This document shows, piece by piece, positions 1 to 6,980 of a stretch of DNA of 10,198 bases. The notes beneath the pieces were generated by a model. That model had not been told where the DNA came from, ran no database searches, and was given only the letters and a program-made list of their open reading frames with translations. A program made the position numbers and the translations under genes. This stretch comes from an uncultured Clostridia bacterium. Its GTDB lineage: Bacteria; Bacillota; Clostridia; TANB77; CAG-508. Location: NCBI GenBank assembly GCA_944386315.1, contig CALXAS010000048.1:1-10198 (forward strand), given 5' to 3'. How positions within the stretch are numbered: position 1 is the stretch's first letter; the number at the start of each line of letters is the position of its first letter.

Positions 1-194
1 TTGATTGGATGAGCTATATCCTTGAATTCTCCGTTTGGAGTTTTTCTGCTTGGCATAGCAATAAATAATCCATTTTGGCTTTCGATAACTTTGATATCGT
101 GTACTACGAATTCATTATCGAATGTTACAGAAGCAACAGCTTTCATTCTGTTTTCTGAATTTACTTTTCTTAAACGTACATCTGTTATTTGCAT
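1..194 (-). CDS. spoVG: SpoVG, septation/sporulation RNA-binding regulator (3' end cut by window edge)
   Basis: The first 64 residues are visible, beginning MQITDVRLRKVNSENRMKAV and running through an FIAMPSRKTPNGEFKDIAHP stretch. Both are hallmarks of SpoVG, normally about 85-100 residues, so roughly the last quarter lies beyond the left edge. SpoVG is a small cytoplasmic protein. Family knowledge assigns it a role in asymmetric septation and sporulation in Bacillus, and nucleic-acid binding and virulence or cell-wall regulation in other Firmicutes. The ATG at 194 is preceded by an AGAGGTG ribosome binding site about 6 nt away. The gene is divergent from murC, and its upstream region carries a sigma-H type promoter, as for spoVG in Bacillus subtilis. 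Identity is near certain; the exact regulatory role in this organism is not visible. Confidence 0.96.
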   Translation of the reverse strand, partial: MQITDVRLRKVNSENRMKAVASVTFDNEFVVHDIKVIESQNGLFIAMPSRKTPNGEFKDIAHPI

Positions 195-225
195 TTGAGC
201 ACCTCTTTCCAATTGTTTTAAATAT

Positions 226-247
226 TTGTACATTTTCTTATGTACAA
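226..247. repeat. Inverted repeat at the predicted spoVG transcription start
   Basis: TTGTACAT (226-233) and ATGTACAA (240-247) form a perfect 8-bp-arm palindrome separated by 6 nt. It begins within about 1 nt of the transcription start predicted from the sigma-H promoter. It could be an operator for a dimeric repressor, or a hairpin at the 5' end of the spoVG mRNA. Its half-site does not match any operator I can name confidently. Confidence 0.55.
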
Positions 248-254
248 TAATATT

Positions 255-279
255 ATTCGTCAAAAAAAATTTTTTTCCT
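255..279 (-). promoter_or_regulatory. Sigma-H type promoter of spoVG
   Basis: Reading the minus strand, AGGAAAA (279-273) is followed after 14 nt by GAAT (258-255). In context these are GAAGGAAAA and GACGAATAA, which fit the sigma-H patterns RnAGGAWWW and RnnGAATww. The B. subtilis spoVG promoter, as I recall it, has the same AGGA-to-GAAT geometry. Transcription would start near 248, giving a leader of about 50 nt. No equally good sigma-A promoter is seen here: the best TTGACG has only a poor -10 partner. Confidence 0.7.
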
Positions 280-393
280 TCTTGTTTTTACAATTTTTCT
301 AAACAATTTTTTAAAAGCTTTCTTTCCACTTATAGGATATACACTTTTTTTCAAAAAAATACATATAATGGAGTATAACTTTTGTAAAATGTA

Positions 394-422
394 TTGAATT
401 TTGGGGCAAAAAATTATATAAT
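394..422 (+). promoter_or_regulatory. Sigma-A promoter of murC
   Basis: TTGAAT (394-399) and a perfect TATAAT (417-422) are separated by 17 nt, the optimal spacing. Transcription would start near 429. That places the start just before the upstream in-frame TTG at 434 and about 46 nt before the GTG at 476, so it also helps decide the murC start codon. Confidence 0.75.
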
Positions 423-456
423 TCCATAATGAATTGACAAGACGCTTTAAGAATTT

Positions 457-464
457 AAAAGGAG
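457..464 (+). promoter_or_regulatory. murC ribosome binding site that decides the start
   Basis: AAAAGGAG lies 11 nt before the GTG at 476. The alternative TTG at 434 has no purine-rich site before it and would sit almost at the mRNA 5' end. GTG 476 is therefore the preferred start. Confidence 0.75.
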
Positions 465-475
465 TGTGTTTTACT

Positions 476-1870
476 GTGGCACATATAGAAGAGTTAAGAA
501 GATATAAACGTATACATATGATAGGTATTGGTGGTGTTAGTATGAGCGGCATCGCAGAAATTCTAAAACATTGGGGATTTTCTATTACTGGTTCTGATTG
601 TGCAGAATCCGAAATTACAGAGAAATTAAAGAAAGACGGTATTCCTATCGTCATTGGTCATGATGTCTCCCTTGTTTCTCAAGCAGATATTGTAGTATAT
701 ACAGCTGCCATTCAAAAAACAGACGAAGAATTAGTAAAGGCAAAAGAATTAGGTATTCCTACTATTGAAAGAGCTGATTTTTTAGGTTTACTTACAAAAG
801 CTTTTGACGATACTATTTGTGTTTCTGGAACACATGGAAAAACAACTACTACTTCTATGATATCTATGTGTTTTTTAGAGGCAGGTTTAGACCCTTCTAT
901 TCAAGTGGGTGCCACACTAAAGGCTATTGATGGCAATTATAGAATTGGCAATAGTGATTACTTTATTATAGAAGCCTGTGAATATGTAGAAAGTTTCTTA
1001 AAATTTTATCCTAAGTCTGAAATCATTTTAAATATAGATGATGACCATTTAGACTATTTTAAAAATATGGAAAATATTTTTAATGCTTTTGTAAAATATG
1101 TAAAATTGCTACCAAAAAATGGGCTATTAGTAGTAAATTCTGATAATTCCTATTGTAACCAACTTCATAAGTATACTACAGCCCGTGTTATTACTTATGG
1201 TATAGAAAATGAAAAAGCAAATTACGTTGCTCGTAATATTACCTTTGATAAAAATGGATTTGCTCACTTTGATGTTTATCATAATAATTATTTTTATGCT
1301 TCTATTGTATTATCTATTCCTGGTGAACACAATGTATCTAATGCACTTGCTTGCATCGCTTTATGCGATAACTATGGCTTAGATAAAGCAGATATCAAAG
1401 AGGCACTTCGTAAATATACAGGCGCTCATAGAAGATTTGAGTTTGTAGGACAATATAATGGTGCTAGTATTTACGACGATTATGGTCATCATCCTACAGA
1501 AATAAAAGCTACGGCTTTAGCATTAAAGAAAAAGCAATATCATCATTCTTGGGTAGTATTTCAGCCACATACCTATAGTAGAACAAAAACTCATTTAAAT
1601 GAGTTTGCTACTGTACTAACCAATTTTGATAACATTATTGTAACAGATATTTATGCTGCCAGAGAATCGGATACTTATGGCGTTACAGCAAAAGATATTG
1701 TAGATAAAATTACAGAGACTGGTAGAAAAGCCTACTATCTTCCAGATTTTGAAAGTATTATTCAATTTCTAAAACAGCATGTAGAAAAAGATGACATTAT
1801 TCTTACATTAGGAGCTGGAACTGTTACCAATATTGGTCCAATGCTTTTACAAGCTGAAAAAAGCAAATGA
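476..1870 (+). CDS. murC: UDP-N-acetylmuramate--L-alanine ligase MurC
   Basis: This cytoplasmic enzyme adds L-alanine to UDP-N-acetylmuramic acid using ATP, the first amino-acid step of peptidoglycan precursor synthesis. From GTG 476 the protein has 464 residues, normal for the family. Visible motifs are the N-terminal nucleotide-sugar loop IHMIGIGGVSMSGIAEIL (about 13-30), the ATP P-loop GTHGKTTTTS (118-127), EACEYVESF (167-175), NIDDDHLDYF (187-196), HNVSNA (285-290), YDDYGHHPTEIKAT (333-346) and FQPHTYSRT (362-370). Together these identify MurC rather than MurD, E, F or Mpl. A frame extending back to TTG 434 is open but unlikely to be translated. The gene is monocistronic here: it has its own sigma-A promoter and a strong terminator directly at its 3' end. 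murC and spoVG also lie close together in some other clostridia, by recollection. Confidence 0.97.
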   Translation: MAHIEELRRYKRIHMIGIGGVSMSGIAEILKHWGFSITGSDCAESEITEKLKKDGIPIVIGHDVSLVSQADIVVYTAAIQKTDEELVKAKELGIPTIERADFLGLLTKAFDDTICVSGTHGKTTTTSMISMCFLEAGLDPSIQVGATLKAIDGNYRIGNSDYFIIEACEYVESFLKFYPKSEIILNIDDDHLDYFKNMENIFNAFVKYVKLLPKNGLLVVNSDNSYCNQLHKYTTARVITYGIENEKANYVARNITFDKNGFAHFDVYHNNYFYASIVLSIPGEHNVSNALACIALCDNYGLDKADIKEALRKYTGAHRRFEFVGQYNGASIYDDYGHHPTEIKATALALKKKQYHHSWVVFQPHTYSRTKTHLNEFATVLTNFDNIIVTDIYAARESDTYGVTAKDIVDKITETGRKAYYLPDFESIIQFLKQHVEKDDIILTLGAGTVTNIGPMLLQAEKSK

Positions 1871-1936
1871 GTCGTTAAAAAATGTCCCACTTATCTCTGA
1901 TATTTGTGGGACATTTTTTAACGGCTCATTTGCTTT
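1860..1936. terminator. Bidirectional terminator shared by murC and spoIVB, overlapping both stop codons
   Basis: The arms at 1860-1890 and 1906-1936 are 31 nt each and complementary apart from one position (T1872 against G1924, a G-U wobble in the plus transcript). The loop is 15 nt. The core GTCCCAC/GTGGGAC stem is followed by T6 on the plus strand (1914-1919) and by T6 on the minus strand (complement of 1877-1882), so it can end transcription from both sides. The outer stem includes the last codons and TGA of murC and the last codons and TAA of spoIVB. Confidence 0.92.
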
Positions 1937-3181
1937 AACATTAAATCTCCAAAAACGGCATAACCTGTTGTAGGATCATTTACTAATACATGTGTTACTG
2001 CCCCAACGAATTTTTCATTTTGTATAATGGGTGCTCCACTCATCCCTTGTATAATTCCTCCTGTTTTTTCTAATAGTTCTTCATCCGTTACTTTTATTTG
2101 CATACTTTTATTATCTTGGTTATTCCCTGTATATATTTTTTGAATTTCTATTTCATATCGTTTTGGCTTTCCCGCCTCTATTTCACATAGTATTTCTGCC
2201 TTTCCTATTTCTATTTCATCTCTAGATGCTACTTCTATTGCCCTATTGCTCATATTTAGGTAATTCTTATTTTCTACTCTTCCAAATATTCCAAATGCTG
2301 TATTCTGATATACATCTCCTATGGTAGAAGAATTGTCTATACTACCTCGTATTTCTCCTGGCTTTCCTTTTTCTCCTTTTGTAATAGAAACTAATTTCAT
2401 AGTAACTAATTCTCCGTTAGAAATGGTAATTAAATCTCCTGTATCTATATCTGCAATTCCATGCCCTAACGAAGCAAACATTCCACTTTCTGGTTCATAA
2501 AAAGTAGCTGTTCCTACTCCTGCTGCAGCATCTCTTACCCATAGTCCTAATTTATATTCATTATCTTTCGTTTTGGTAGGTATCATCGTTACTACTTGTT
2601 CTGTATTATCTTCTTGCACATATTTTACTGTAATTTCTTTTCCTTGGGAGGCATTTACCGTTTGTATTAATTCCTCTGTGTTGGTAATTTCTTGCTCATT
2701 GATAGATATAATCCTATCTCCTTCTTCTATTCCGGTATTTTCATAGGGTTTGCTTCCTTCTATTTCTGTCATACCAACTACTAACACGCCACTCGTATAT
2801 AGTTTTAAACCTATTGCATTTCCGAAGTGGAATTACTTTTGTTTTAGGAATTACACTAACCGATACTTCTTTTATAGGAATAGTGTCAAATAAAGAAAAA
2901 CTAATTTGCATAGTGCCTGTTGTGTTTGCCTGCAATGTATCTGTATTTTCTCCTTCTGGTATGCTTCCTACCACTTTTGTTCTTTCTGCACCTAAAGGAT
3001 ATTTTTCCAAACCAGTGCTTCTGTTGCTAGTTTCTTTTAACTGAATTCCCCATAAAGAAAAAACAGAAAATTTTTCCCCTTGCATGAGAACAATACTATC
3101 CGGAAATAAGGTAACAAATGCAACATAAATATATATTACCAATAAAATAGCAAGAATTATGATTCTTTTTACATATTTCAT
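1918..3181 (-). pseudogene. spoIVB: SpoIVB sporulation serine peptidase, split by a +1 frameshift
   Basis: SpoIVB is a forespore-secreted PDZ serine peptidase (family S55) that starts the signal for sigma-K activation across the spore membranes. Read with one shift, the product is 420 residues, close to the 425 of B. subtilis SpoIVB. The 5' frame (3181 to 2825) gives MKYVKRII, a membrane segment at about 6-27 and an extracytoplasmic region ending KTKVIPL. The second frame (2823 to 1918) continues GNAIGLKLYTSGVLVVGM, then a PDZ domain (about 132-200) and the peptidase domain. The catalytic motifs GHGIADIDTG (His about 240) and GMSGAP (Ser about 381) are intact and near their B. subtilis positions. 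One base, around C2824 on the minus strand, is extra; without a shift the first frame ends at 2741. ATG 3181 is chosen because GAAGGA lies 6 nt upstream; an in-frame ATG at 3256 has no such site. The cause may be mutation, assembly error or recoding. Confidence 0.88.
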
Positions 3182-3280
3182 TTTCATTCCTTCTTTTCGC
3201 TTACTATTTTTATTCTTCCCTTTTTTCTTCAGTTTCATTCTCATTTCTTTCACCATTTTTTCTATTTTTGGGAAATTTTT

Positions 3281-3310
3281 TAGAATCTATATTCAAATCA
3301 CTTTCCATTC
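3281..3310 (-). promoter_or_regulatory. Possible sigma-G promoter of spoIVB
   Basis: On the minus strand GAATG (3310-3306) is followed after 18 nt by GATTCTA (3287-3281). This fits the forespore sigma-G pattern GHATR-N18-CATNNTA except for the first base of the -10. spoIVB is a sigma-G gene in B. subtilis. Transcription would begin near 3273, about 90 nt before the chosen start. The A+T-rich background makes chance matches possible. Confidence 0.35.
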
Positions 3311-3366
3311 CATATTTTGGTACTATTTTTTTTAGAAGGAGAGACTAAGTTAAAAAAGTTACAAAA

Positions 3367-3397
3367 AGAAGTTATCACTTTTTCCATGATAACTTCT
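3367..3397 (-). terminator. Terminator at the end of the pilus-like operon
   Basis: AGAAGTTATCA (3367-3377) and TGATAACTTCT (3387-3397) form an 11-bp perfect stem with a 9-nt loop. On the minus strand the stem runs directly into a T-rich tail (complement of 3350-3366). It lies about 60 nt past the last stop codon of the operon and separates it from spoIVB. On the plus strand the following T-run is weak. Confidence 0.75.
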
Positions 3398-3420
3398 CCT
3401 ATTTTATTTATATTCCCTTT

Positions 3421-3449
3421 TGCAATTTAAAGAACGTCCCTAAATTGCA
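3421..3449. repeat. Small palindrome, possible REP-like element
   Basis: TGCAATTTA (3421-3429) and TAAATTGCA (3441-3449) form a 9-bp perfect stem around an 11-nt loop. It starts 8 nt beyond the stop codon of the distal operon gene. It has no proper T-tract on the minus strand, so it is a poor terminator. The loop core, GGGACGTTCTTT on the minus strand, resembles palindromes I recall as scattered through Firmicute genomes near Y1-type transposases. That link is inference from one copy only. Confidence 0.4.
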
Positions 3450-3457
3450 CCTAAAGT

Positions 3458-5098
3458 TTAGACTCCAAAATAATCATTGGTACGATATAAATCATAACGT
3501 TCTCTTCCTAGTGCTGTTAAATATTGTTTTCTTAAACTAGAGCCTTTTATATTCCTCGTTTGGTTGTTTCCACCTGAATCAAAGAATTCTACTGTTCCAC
3601 TAATTAACCCATCTATGTCATAAGTAGCAGATACATTTACCATACAATGATAACATTTACTATTAGCATGAGGATAATAATGTACCTCATAATCGTCTGC
3701 TATATGGATACTTTGTCTTTCAAAAGAAACATTGCTATAAACTCCAATAACTGTGCTATCTAAAATATTCATACAAGTAGGCAAATGCACTTCTCCGTCT
3801 TGAGTAATAACGTATAGGGAATCCTCTGTCACTACTTCTTCGTTTTTATCGTTTGTAATGATACAATAGTTATTGAAATATTTTGTTCCAATTGGTATTC
3901 CTTGTAAAAAGGTAGCAACGGTTATATTGTTTACTAGCTTATCCCAATCTTCCTCTGAAAATACAGGCAACACAAACTCATAACTACTTCCTCCCTGATT
4001 ATAGTTTGCAATAGCTGATGCCAAATTAGACTGTATACTCCTTCTAATAACACTAATTCTATTTTCATTAAAAGTGGAACCATCTAACAAAGGATTATTA
4101 CTACTACTTAAACGGAATATTTTTTCTTCCCCTGTATTTACTGCAAAATCGGAAATGACATTACCATCCATATCTCTTGCATTACTTTGGGTAATATCTC
4201 CCATATGAGCATTTACCCATGTGCTAAACTCATAGGCTTCTTTATAATATTGGAAGGCGCTTTCACTATATAGATTTCCTCCTATTGTCATACTCGTTAC
4301 GTAGTTCAATATATCTTGGTCATAAATTCTTTGCTTTTTATTATCTGTATACCAAAAATAGGTCATGCCATCTGTTGCTCCCGGGTCATAATAAATCTTT
4401 GCATTTTGATACACCGTATATTGATAAGTAACTGGTGATGAGGTATTTATTACCTCACCTGCTTCATTTAGTAATACAATTTGTTCTGACAAAATTTCTC
4501 TTTCTATGGTTTCTCCATCATAAACCAAAGTTTTATTTGCTTCATTGATGTTTGTTACTAAACTAGGATCAATTAAATGTCCTGACCTTGTTTCATAGGA
4601 ACCATCTATATTTCCATAAACTGTAATAGCATTATCCAAGCTATAGTTTACTACAAAATCGTCTGTTCCTCTTACATAACGGCAAGAATAATAAATATAT
4701 GGCTTTAACCCATATTGGTAGCTACTGGTACTTTCATTTCTATATTTTCCATAAATATAGTAACCATCATACATAACATATAACATGGCTGGTACATAGT
4801 TATTTAAAGCTTCTTGGTCTATTCCATTTTTTCCCAATTTTGTTCCTAATGAGTTAAAAAAGGTAGAAATGGAAGCTTCTATATCTCTAATTTTCGAATC
4901 ACTTACACTAGAATATTTGTTGTTGATAGTATTTATTTGAAATGCTTTTATAGCATCATAAGTAGCATTCTGCAATTTAGATGTATAAGTTGTTTGCAGA
5001 CCAATGGTATCTATTTGTGTTTGTATATACTGTGTCACTACCATAGTAATCGGTAATATGATAATAACAAATATGATTGCTAAATGTTGTAATTTCAT
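3458..5098 (-). CDS. Large membrane-anchored protein, distal gene of the pilus-like operon
   Basis: The gene encodes 546 residues of no family I recognise with certainty. One N-terminal hydrophobic helix (about residues 5-23) has only a short MKLQ before it, followed by a polar helix (TYTSKLQNATYDAIKAFQIN) and a large, Tyr- and Asn-rich, presumably extracellular body. That layout recalls TadE/TadG-type or large minor pseudopilins. The C-terminal part has two similar Cys/His clusters: EVHLPTC (His438, Cys442), and EVH with a KCYHC motif (His473, Cys482, Cys485). These could bind metal or form disulfides. The ATG at 5098 has an AGAAAGG site about 7 nt upstream. A terminator-like hairpin in the 58-nt gap before it may lower its expression, which would suit a low-copy tip or anchoring component. 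The role is inferred from position and architecture only. Confidence 0.72.
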   Translation of the reverse strand: MKLQHLAIIFVIIILPITMVVTQYIQTQIDTIGLQTTYTSKLQNATYDAIKAFQINTINNKYSSVSDSKIRDIEASISTFFNSLGTKLGKNGIDQEALNNYVPAMLYVMYDGYYIYGKYRNESTSSYQYGLKPYIYYSCRYVRGTDDFVVNYSLDNAITVYGNIDGSYETRSGHLIDPSLVTNINEANKTLVYDGETIEREILSEQIVLLNEAGEVINTSSPVTYQYTVYQNAKIYYDPGATDGMTYFWYTDNKKQRIYDQDILNYVTSMTIGGNLYSESAFQYYKEAYEFSTWVNAHMGDITQSNARDMDGNVISDFAVNTGEEKIFRLSSSNNPLLDGSTFNENRISVIRRSIQSNLASAIANYNQGGSSYEFVLPVFSEEDWDKLVNNITVATFLQGIPIGTKYFNNYCIITNDKNEEVVTEDSLYVITQDGEVHLPTCMNILDSTVIGVYSNVSFERQSIHIADDYEVHYYPHANSKCYHCMVNVSATYDIDGLISGTVEFFDSGGNNQTRNIKGSSLRKQYLTALGRERYDLYRTNDYFGV

Positions 5099-5112
5099 TT
5101 GTTTTCCTTTCT

Positions 5113-5146
5113 AAAAAAAGATTAGAATGGTAGCACTCTAATCTTT
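5113..5146 (-). terminator. Intra-operon terminator or attenuator hairpin
   Basis: AAAGATTAGAATG (5117-5129) and CACTCTAATCTTT (5134-5146) form a 13-bp stem with one mismatch and a GTAG loop. On the minus strand it ends in seven T (complement of 5113-5119). It stands between the TadE-like gene and the distal 546-residue gene, just before the latter's ribosome binding site, so it should reduce read-through into the last gene. Confidence 0.65.
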
Positions 5147-5156
5147 CTTCGGTTTT

Positions 5157-5681
5157 CTATTTTGTACCATTAACGGTTACCATACCAGCATGTTGTGCAG
5201 CAATTTGATAGGTATCATTTCCTGCTATTTGATAAAAGAAGTTCTTCAACAATTGTGAAATAGTTTGGTTCGTATTCTTTACCGTTACAGATACCAAATC
5301 TCCTTCTTTTAGTGTAATTCTTCCATTACTTTGCAGAGTATCTTCTATTTGGCTAGTATATAAATTATAATATAAGTTCTCTCCAATTTTTGTCATCTCT
5401 GCTTGTGTGGTTTTTACACCAGGATTTTCATCCAAAACTTGTACCAACATATCTACTTGAAAAGAATTTCCAGTTGCTGTAATGGTTTGAATGTATTTAT
5501 CATAATCATCTAGCGTAAGTTTACCTGTTGTTCGAATGGTATCTACAAATTCTGTAGTAGCTGTGTTTACTGCCAATTGAGATACATCATCTGTTCTTTC
5601 TGACATAGACATCAGTGGGAACACAAACATTAAGATGGCTGCTAAAAATATTGCAATAATCGTAATGAAACTATCTCCCAT
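5157..5681 (-). CDS. TadE-like pseudopilin-like membrane protein
   Basis: The protein has 174 residues. It starts MGDSFITIIAIFLAAILMFV: one membrane helix (about 4-23) followed by SERTDDVSQLAVNTATTEFV, and a soluble C-terminal domain presumed to lie outside the cell. A short N-terminus, one helix, then a helical stretch and a small beta-rich domain with KEGDLVSVTVKNTNQT near the end is typical of TadE/TadF-type pseudopilins and related Clostridial proteins. No lipobox or classical prepilin leader is present. The ATG at 5681 is preceded by GGAAGGAG about 10 nt away. The start is 27 nt after the stop of the MENAVEA protein, so they are co-transcribed. The family call is from pattern recognition and is moderate; the place in a Tad-like machine is supported by the neighbours. 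Confidence 0.65.
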   Translation of the reverse strand: MGDSFITIIAIFLAAILMFVFPLMSMSERTDDVSQLAVNTATTEFVDTIRTTGKLTLDDYDKYIQTITATGNSFQVDMLVQVLDENPGVKTTQAEMTKIGENLYYNLYTSQIEDTLQSNGRITLKEGDLVSVTVKNTNQTISQLLKNFFYQIAGNDTYQIAAQHAGMVTVNGTK

Positions 5682-5708
5682 ATTTTACTTTCTCCTTCCT
5701 ACTTCGTT

Positions 5709-6449
5709 TTAATTATTTTTGATGCGAGTAAAAATGATAATTCTTTTCTTTCTTGCATTTACAGATGTCTGTACTGTGCTATCTTCTGTTTGTGTACTAT
5801 TGTAAGTGTATTCTCCTATGGTTTCTACAAACTTACTATCACCATATTTTGCTATAAAACCACCTACTCCTACATTTTTGCTTGCTCCATAATCAATATA
5901 TTCTTCATTATTATTAGGATTATAATAAACTTCTCCTGTTAGAAAGCAATCTAAATTATTTTTTATTTTATCGTTACTTCCCGTCCATGCCTCGTGTCTT
6001 AGAGTTTCTTCGTCTAAGTCAAAGGAAAATATTTGTCTATTTCCTCGAAGCGTATTAATAGTACCTTCTCCATATTTTTCATTAGCTAAAGTAGCATAAG
6101 AACTTGTCCATAAATTGACATTAGAAGGTGTTTCATACAACTTCATATAACTTACATTAGAGAACTGACCTGTTGCAGTATTATAATTTCCTTCACGGAA
6201 AACTACCGTATAATTTTCTTTATAATACTTGTATAACGTAGGAATAATGGTTTCTAAACCTACAATTCTATTTTCTGCACCAGGTCCAGTTGCCCCTTGA
6301 TAATCATAATAATTTAGTTCATCTTCTGTATATAAAACTACATCCGATGTTGCTTTTACCTGTGTTAGCATAAACATACTTACAGTTAATGCCATCACAA
6401 AGACGATAACAGCAAATGCCATTTTAATAGCTTCTACCGCATTTTCCAT
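5709..6449 (-). CDS. Pilin-like protein with MENAVEA N-terminus
   Basis: The protein has 246 residues and no close family I can name. The N-terminus MENAVEAIKMAFAVIVFVMA is a single membrane helix (about 9-30) related to the MENASKAL starts of its neighbours. An exported domain rich in Tyr, Asn and Thr follows. There is one Cys (in LDCFLTGE), and the C-terminus is basic (NARKKRIIIFTRIKNN). It is longer than the other small pilin-like proteins in the operon and lacks their C-terminal F-x-C-T motif, so it may be a minor subunit. Its ATG has an AAAGGA site 8 nt upstream and starts 23 nt after the stop of the preceding gene. Function is inferred from operon position and the N-terminal helix. Confidence 0.65.
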   Translation of the reverse strand: MENAVEAIKMAFAVIVFVMALTVSMFMLTQVKATSDVVLYTEDELNYYDYQGATGPGAENRIVGLETIIPTLYKYYKENYTVVFREGNYNTATGQFSNVSYMKLYETPSNVNLWTSSYATLANEKYGEGTINTLRGNRQIFSFDLDEETLRHEAWTGSNDKIKNNLDCFLTGEVYYNPNNNEEYIDYGASKNVGVGGFIAKYGDSKFVETIGEYTYNSTQTEDSTVQTSVNARKKRIIIFTRIKNN

Positions 6450-6472
6450 AACTTATATCCTTTACTTTTGGT

Positions 6473-6904
6473 TTATGAACCACTACCACCGCTAGAGCTT
6501 CCAGCTTCTGTAACAGTAATAGCCGTAATATATCCTGTCGATGTACTATATTCTGCTGTTACATCATATCTTTTACCTGTTTGAATAGCAGCTCTTTTTG
6601 TGTTAATGTCTGCAGCTGCTGTTGCTCCATCTATAGAAACCATCATAGATTCGTCTGCTGCGTTTGTAACATTGTTTTGTCTTACTACGTCATATAAAGA
6701 ACGTACACTAGATCCTGTAGTATTCATTTTAATATATGGATCAAATTTTGAGTTAAATGCTTGTGCTGCCTGTGATTCAATACTTCCTGCTGCTTCTTGT
6801 GCTGGTTGAGATGCCATATTAAACACCGCCATACCTAGCGCTATAATTAAAATTGCTAATATAATAGCTCCTGCAATAATTAATGCTTTTGATGCATTCT
6901 CCAT
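6473..6904 (-). CDS. Small MENASKAL pilin-like protein, candidate major subunit
   Basis: The protein has 143 residues. MENASKALIIAG leads straight into a hydrophobic helix (about 8-30). A compact domain follows with TGSSVRSLYDVVRQNN and YDVTAEYSTSTGYI, and the tail is flexible and Ser/Gly-rich (GSSSGGSGS). It is the smallest of the three MENASKAL proteins, has no Cys, is rich in Ala, Ser and Thr, and has the best ribosome binding site in the operon (AAAGGAGG, 9 nt before ATG 6904). These traits would suit an abundant fibre subunit, but that is inference. The usual prepilin-peptidase leader and the Glu at mature position 5 are not seen. The 76-nt gap upstream is A+T-rich and contains no convincing promoter or terminator. 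Confidence 0.68.
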   Translation of the reverse strand: MENASKALIIAGAIILAILIIALGMAVFNMASQPAQEAAGSIESQAAQAFNSKFDPYIKMNTTGSSVRSLYDVVRQNNVTNAADESMMVSIDGATAAADINTKRAAIQTGKRYDVTAEYSTSTGYITAITVTEAGSSSGGSGS

Positions 6905-6980
6905 AATAAATTTCCTCCTTTGATTATAATATATTTTTATATATAGTCCATAAAGCTTTTCGCCCTATGAAAATTAATAA

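Noticed and set aside
434..475. Upstream TTG at 434 as the murC start, and TTGACA at 434-439 as a -35 box
   Set aside because: The TTG has no ribosome binding site and sits at the predicted mRNA 5' end. The TTGACA has no -10 box at suitable spacing, whereas 394-422 has an excellent pair.
253..654. Minus-strand open frame across the spoVG-murC gap and the murC 5' end
   Set aside because: It overlaps the two promoters and the conserved start of murC, its residue composition is not protein-like, and it has no ribosome binding site or recognisable motif.
3182..3256. Longer spoIVB start at ATG 3256
   Set aside because: It would add a Lys-rich N-terminus with no ribosome binding site, whereas GAAGGA is well placed for ATG 3181.
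6923..6950. Promoter on the minus strand before the gene at 6473-6904 (TGGACT-N16-TATAAT)
   Set aside because: Transcription would start inside the ribosome binding site, removing part of it. The region is simply A+T-rich, and the gene fits in the operon.
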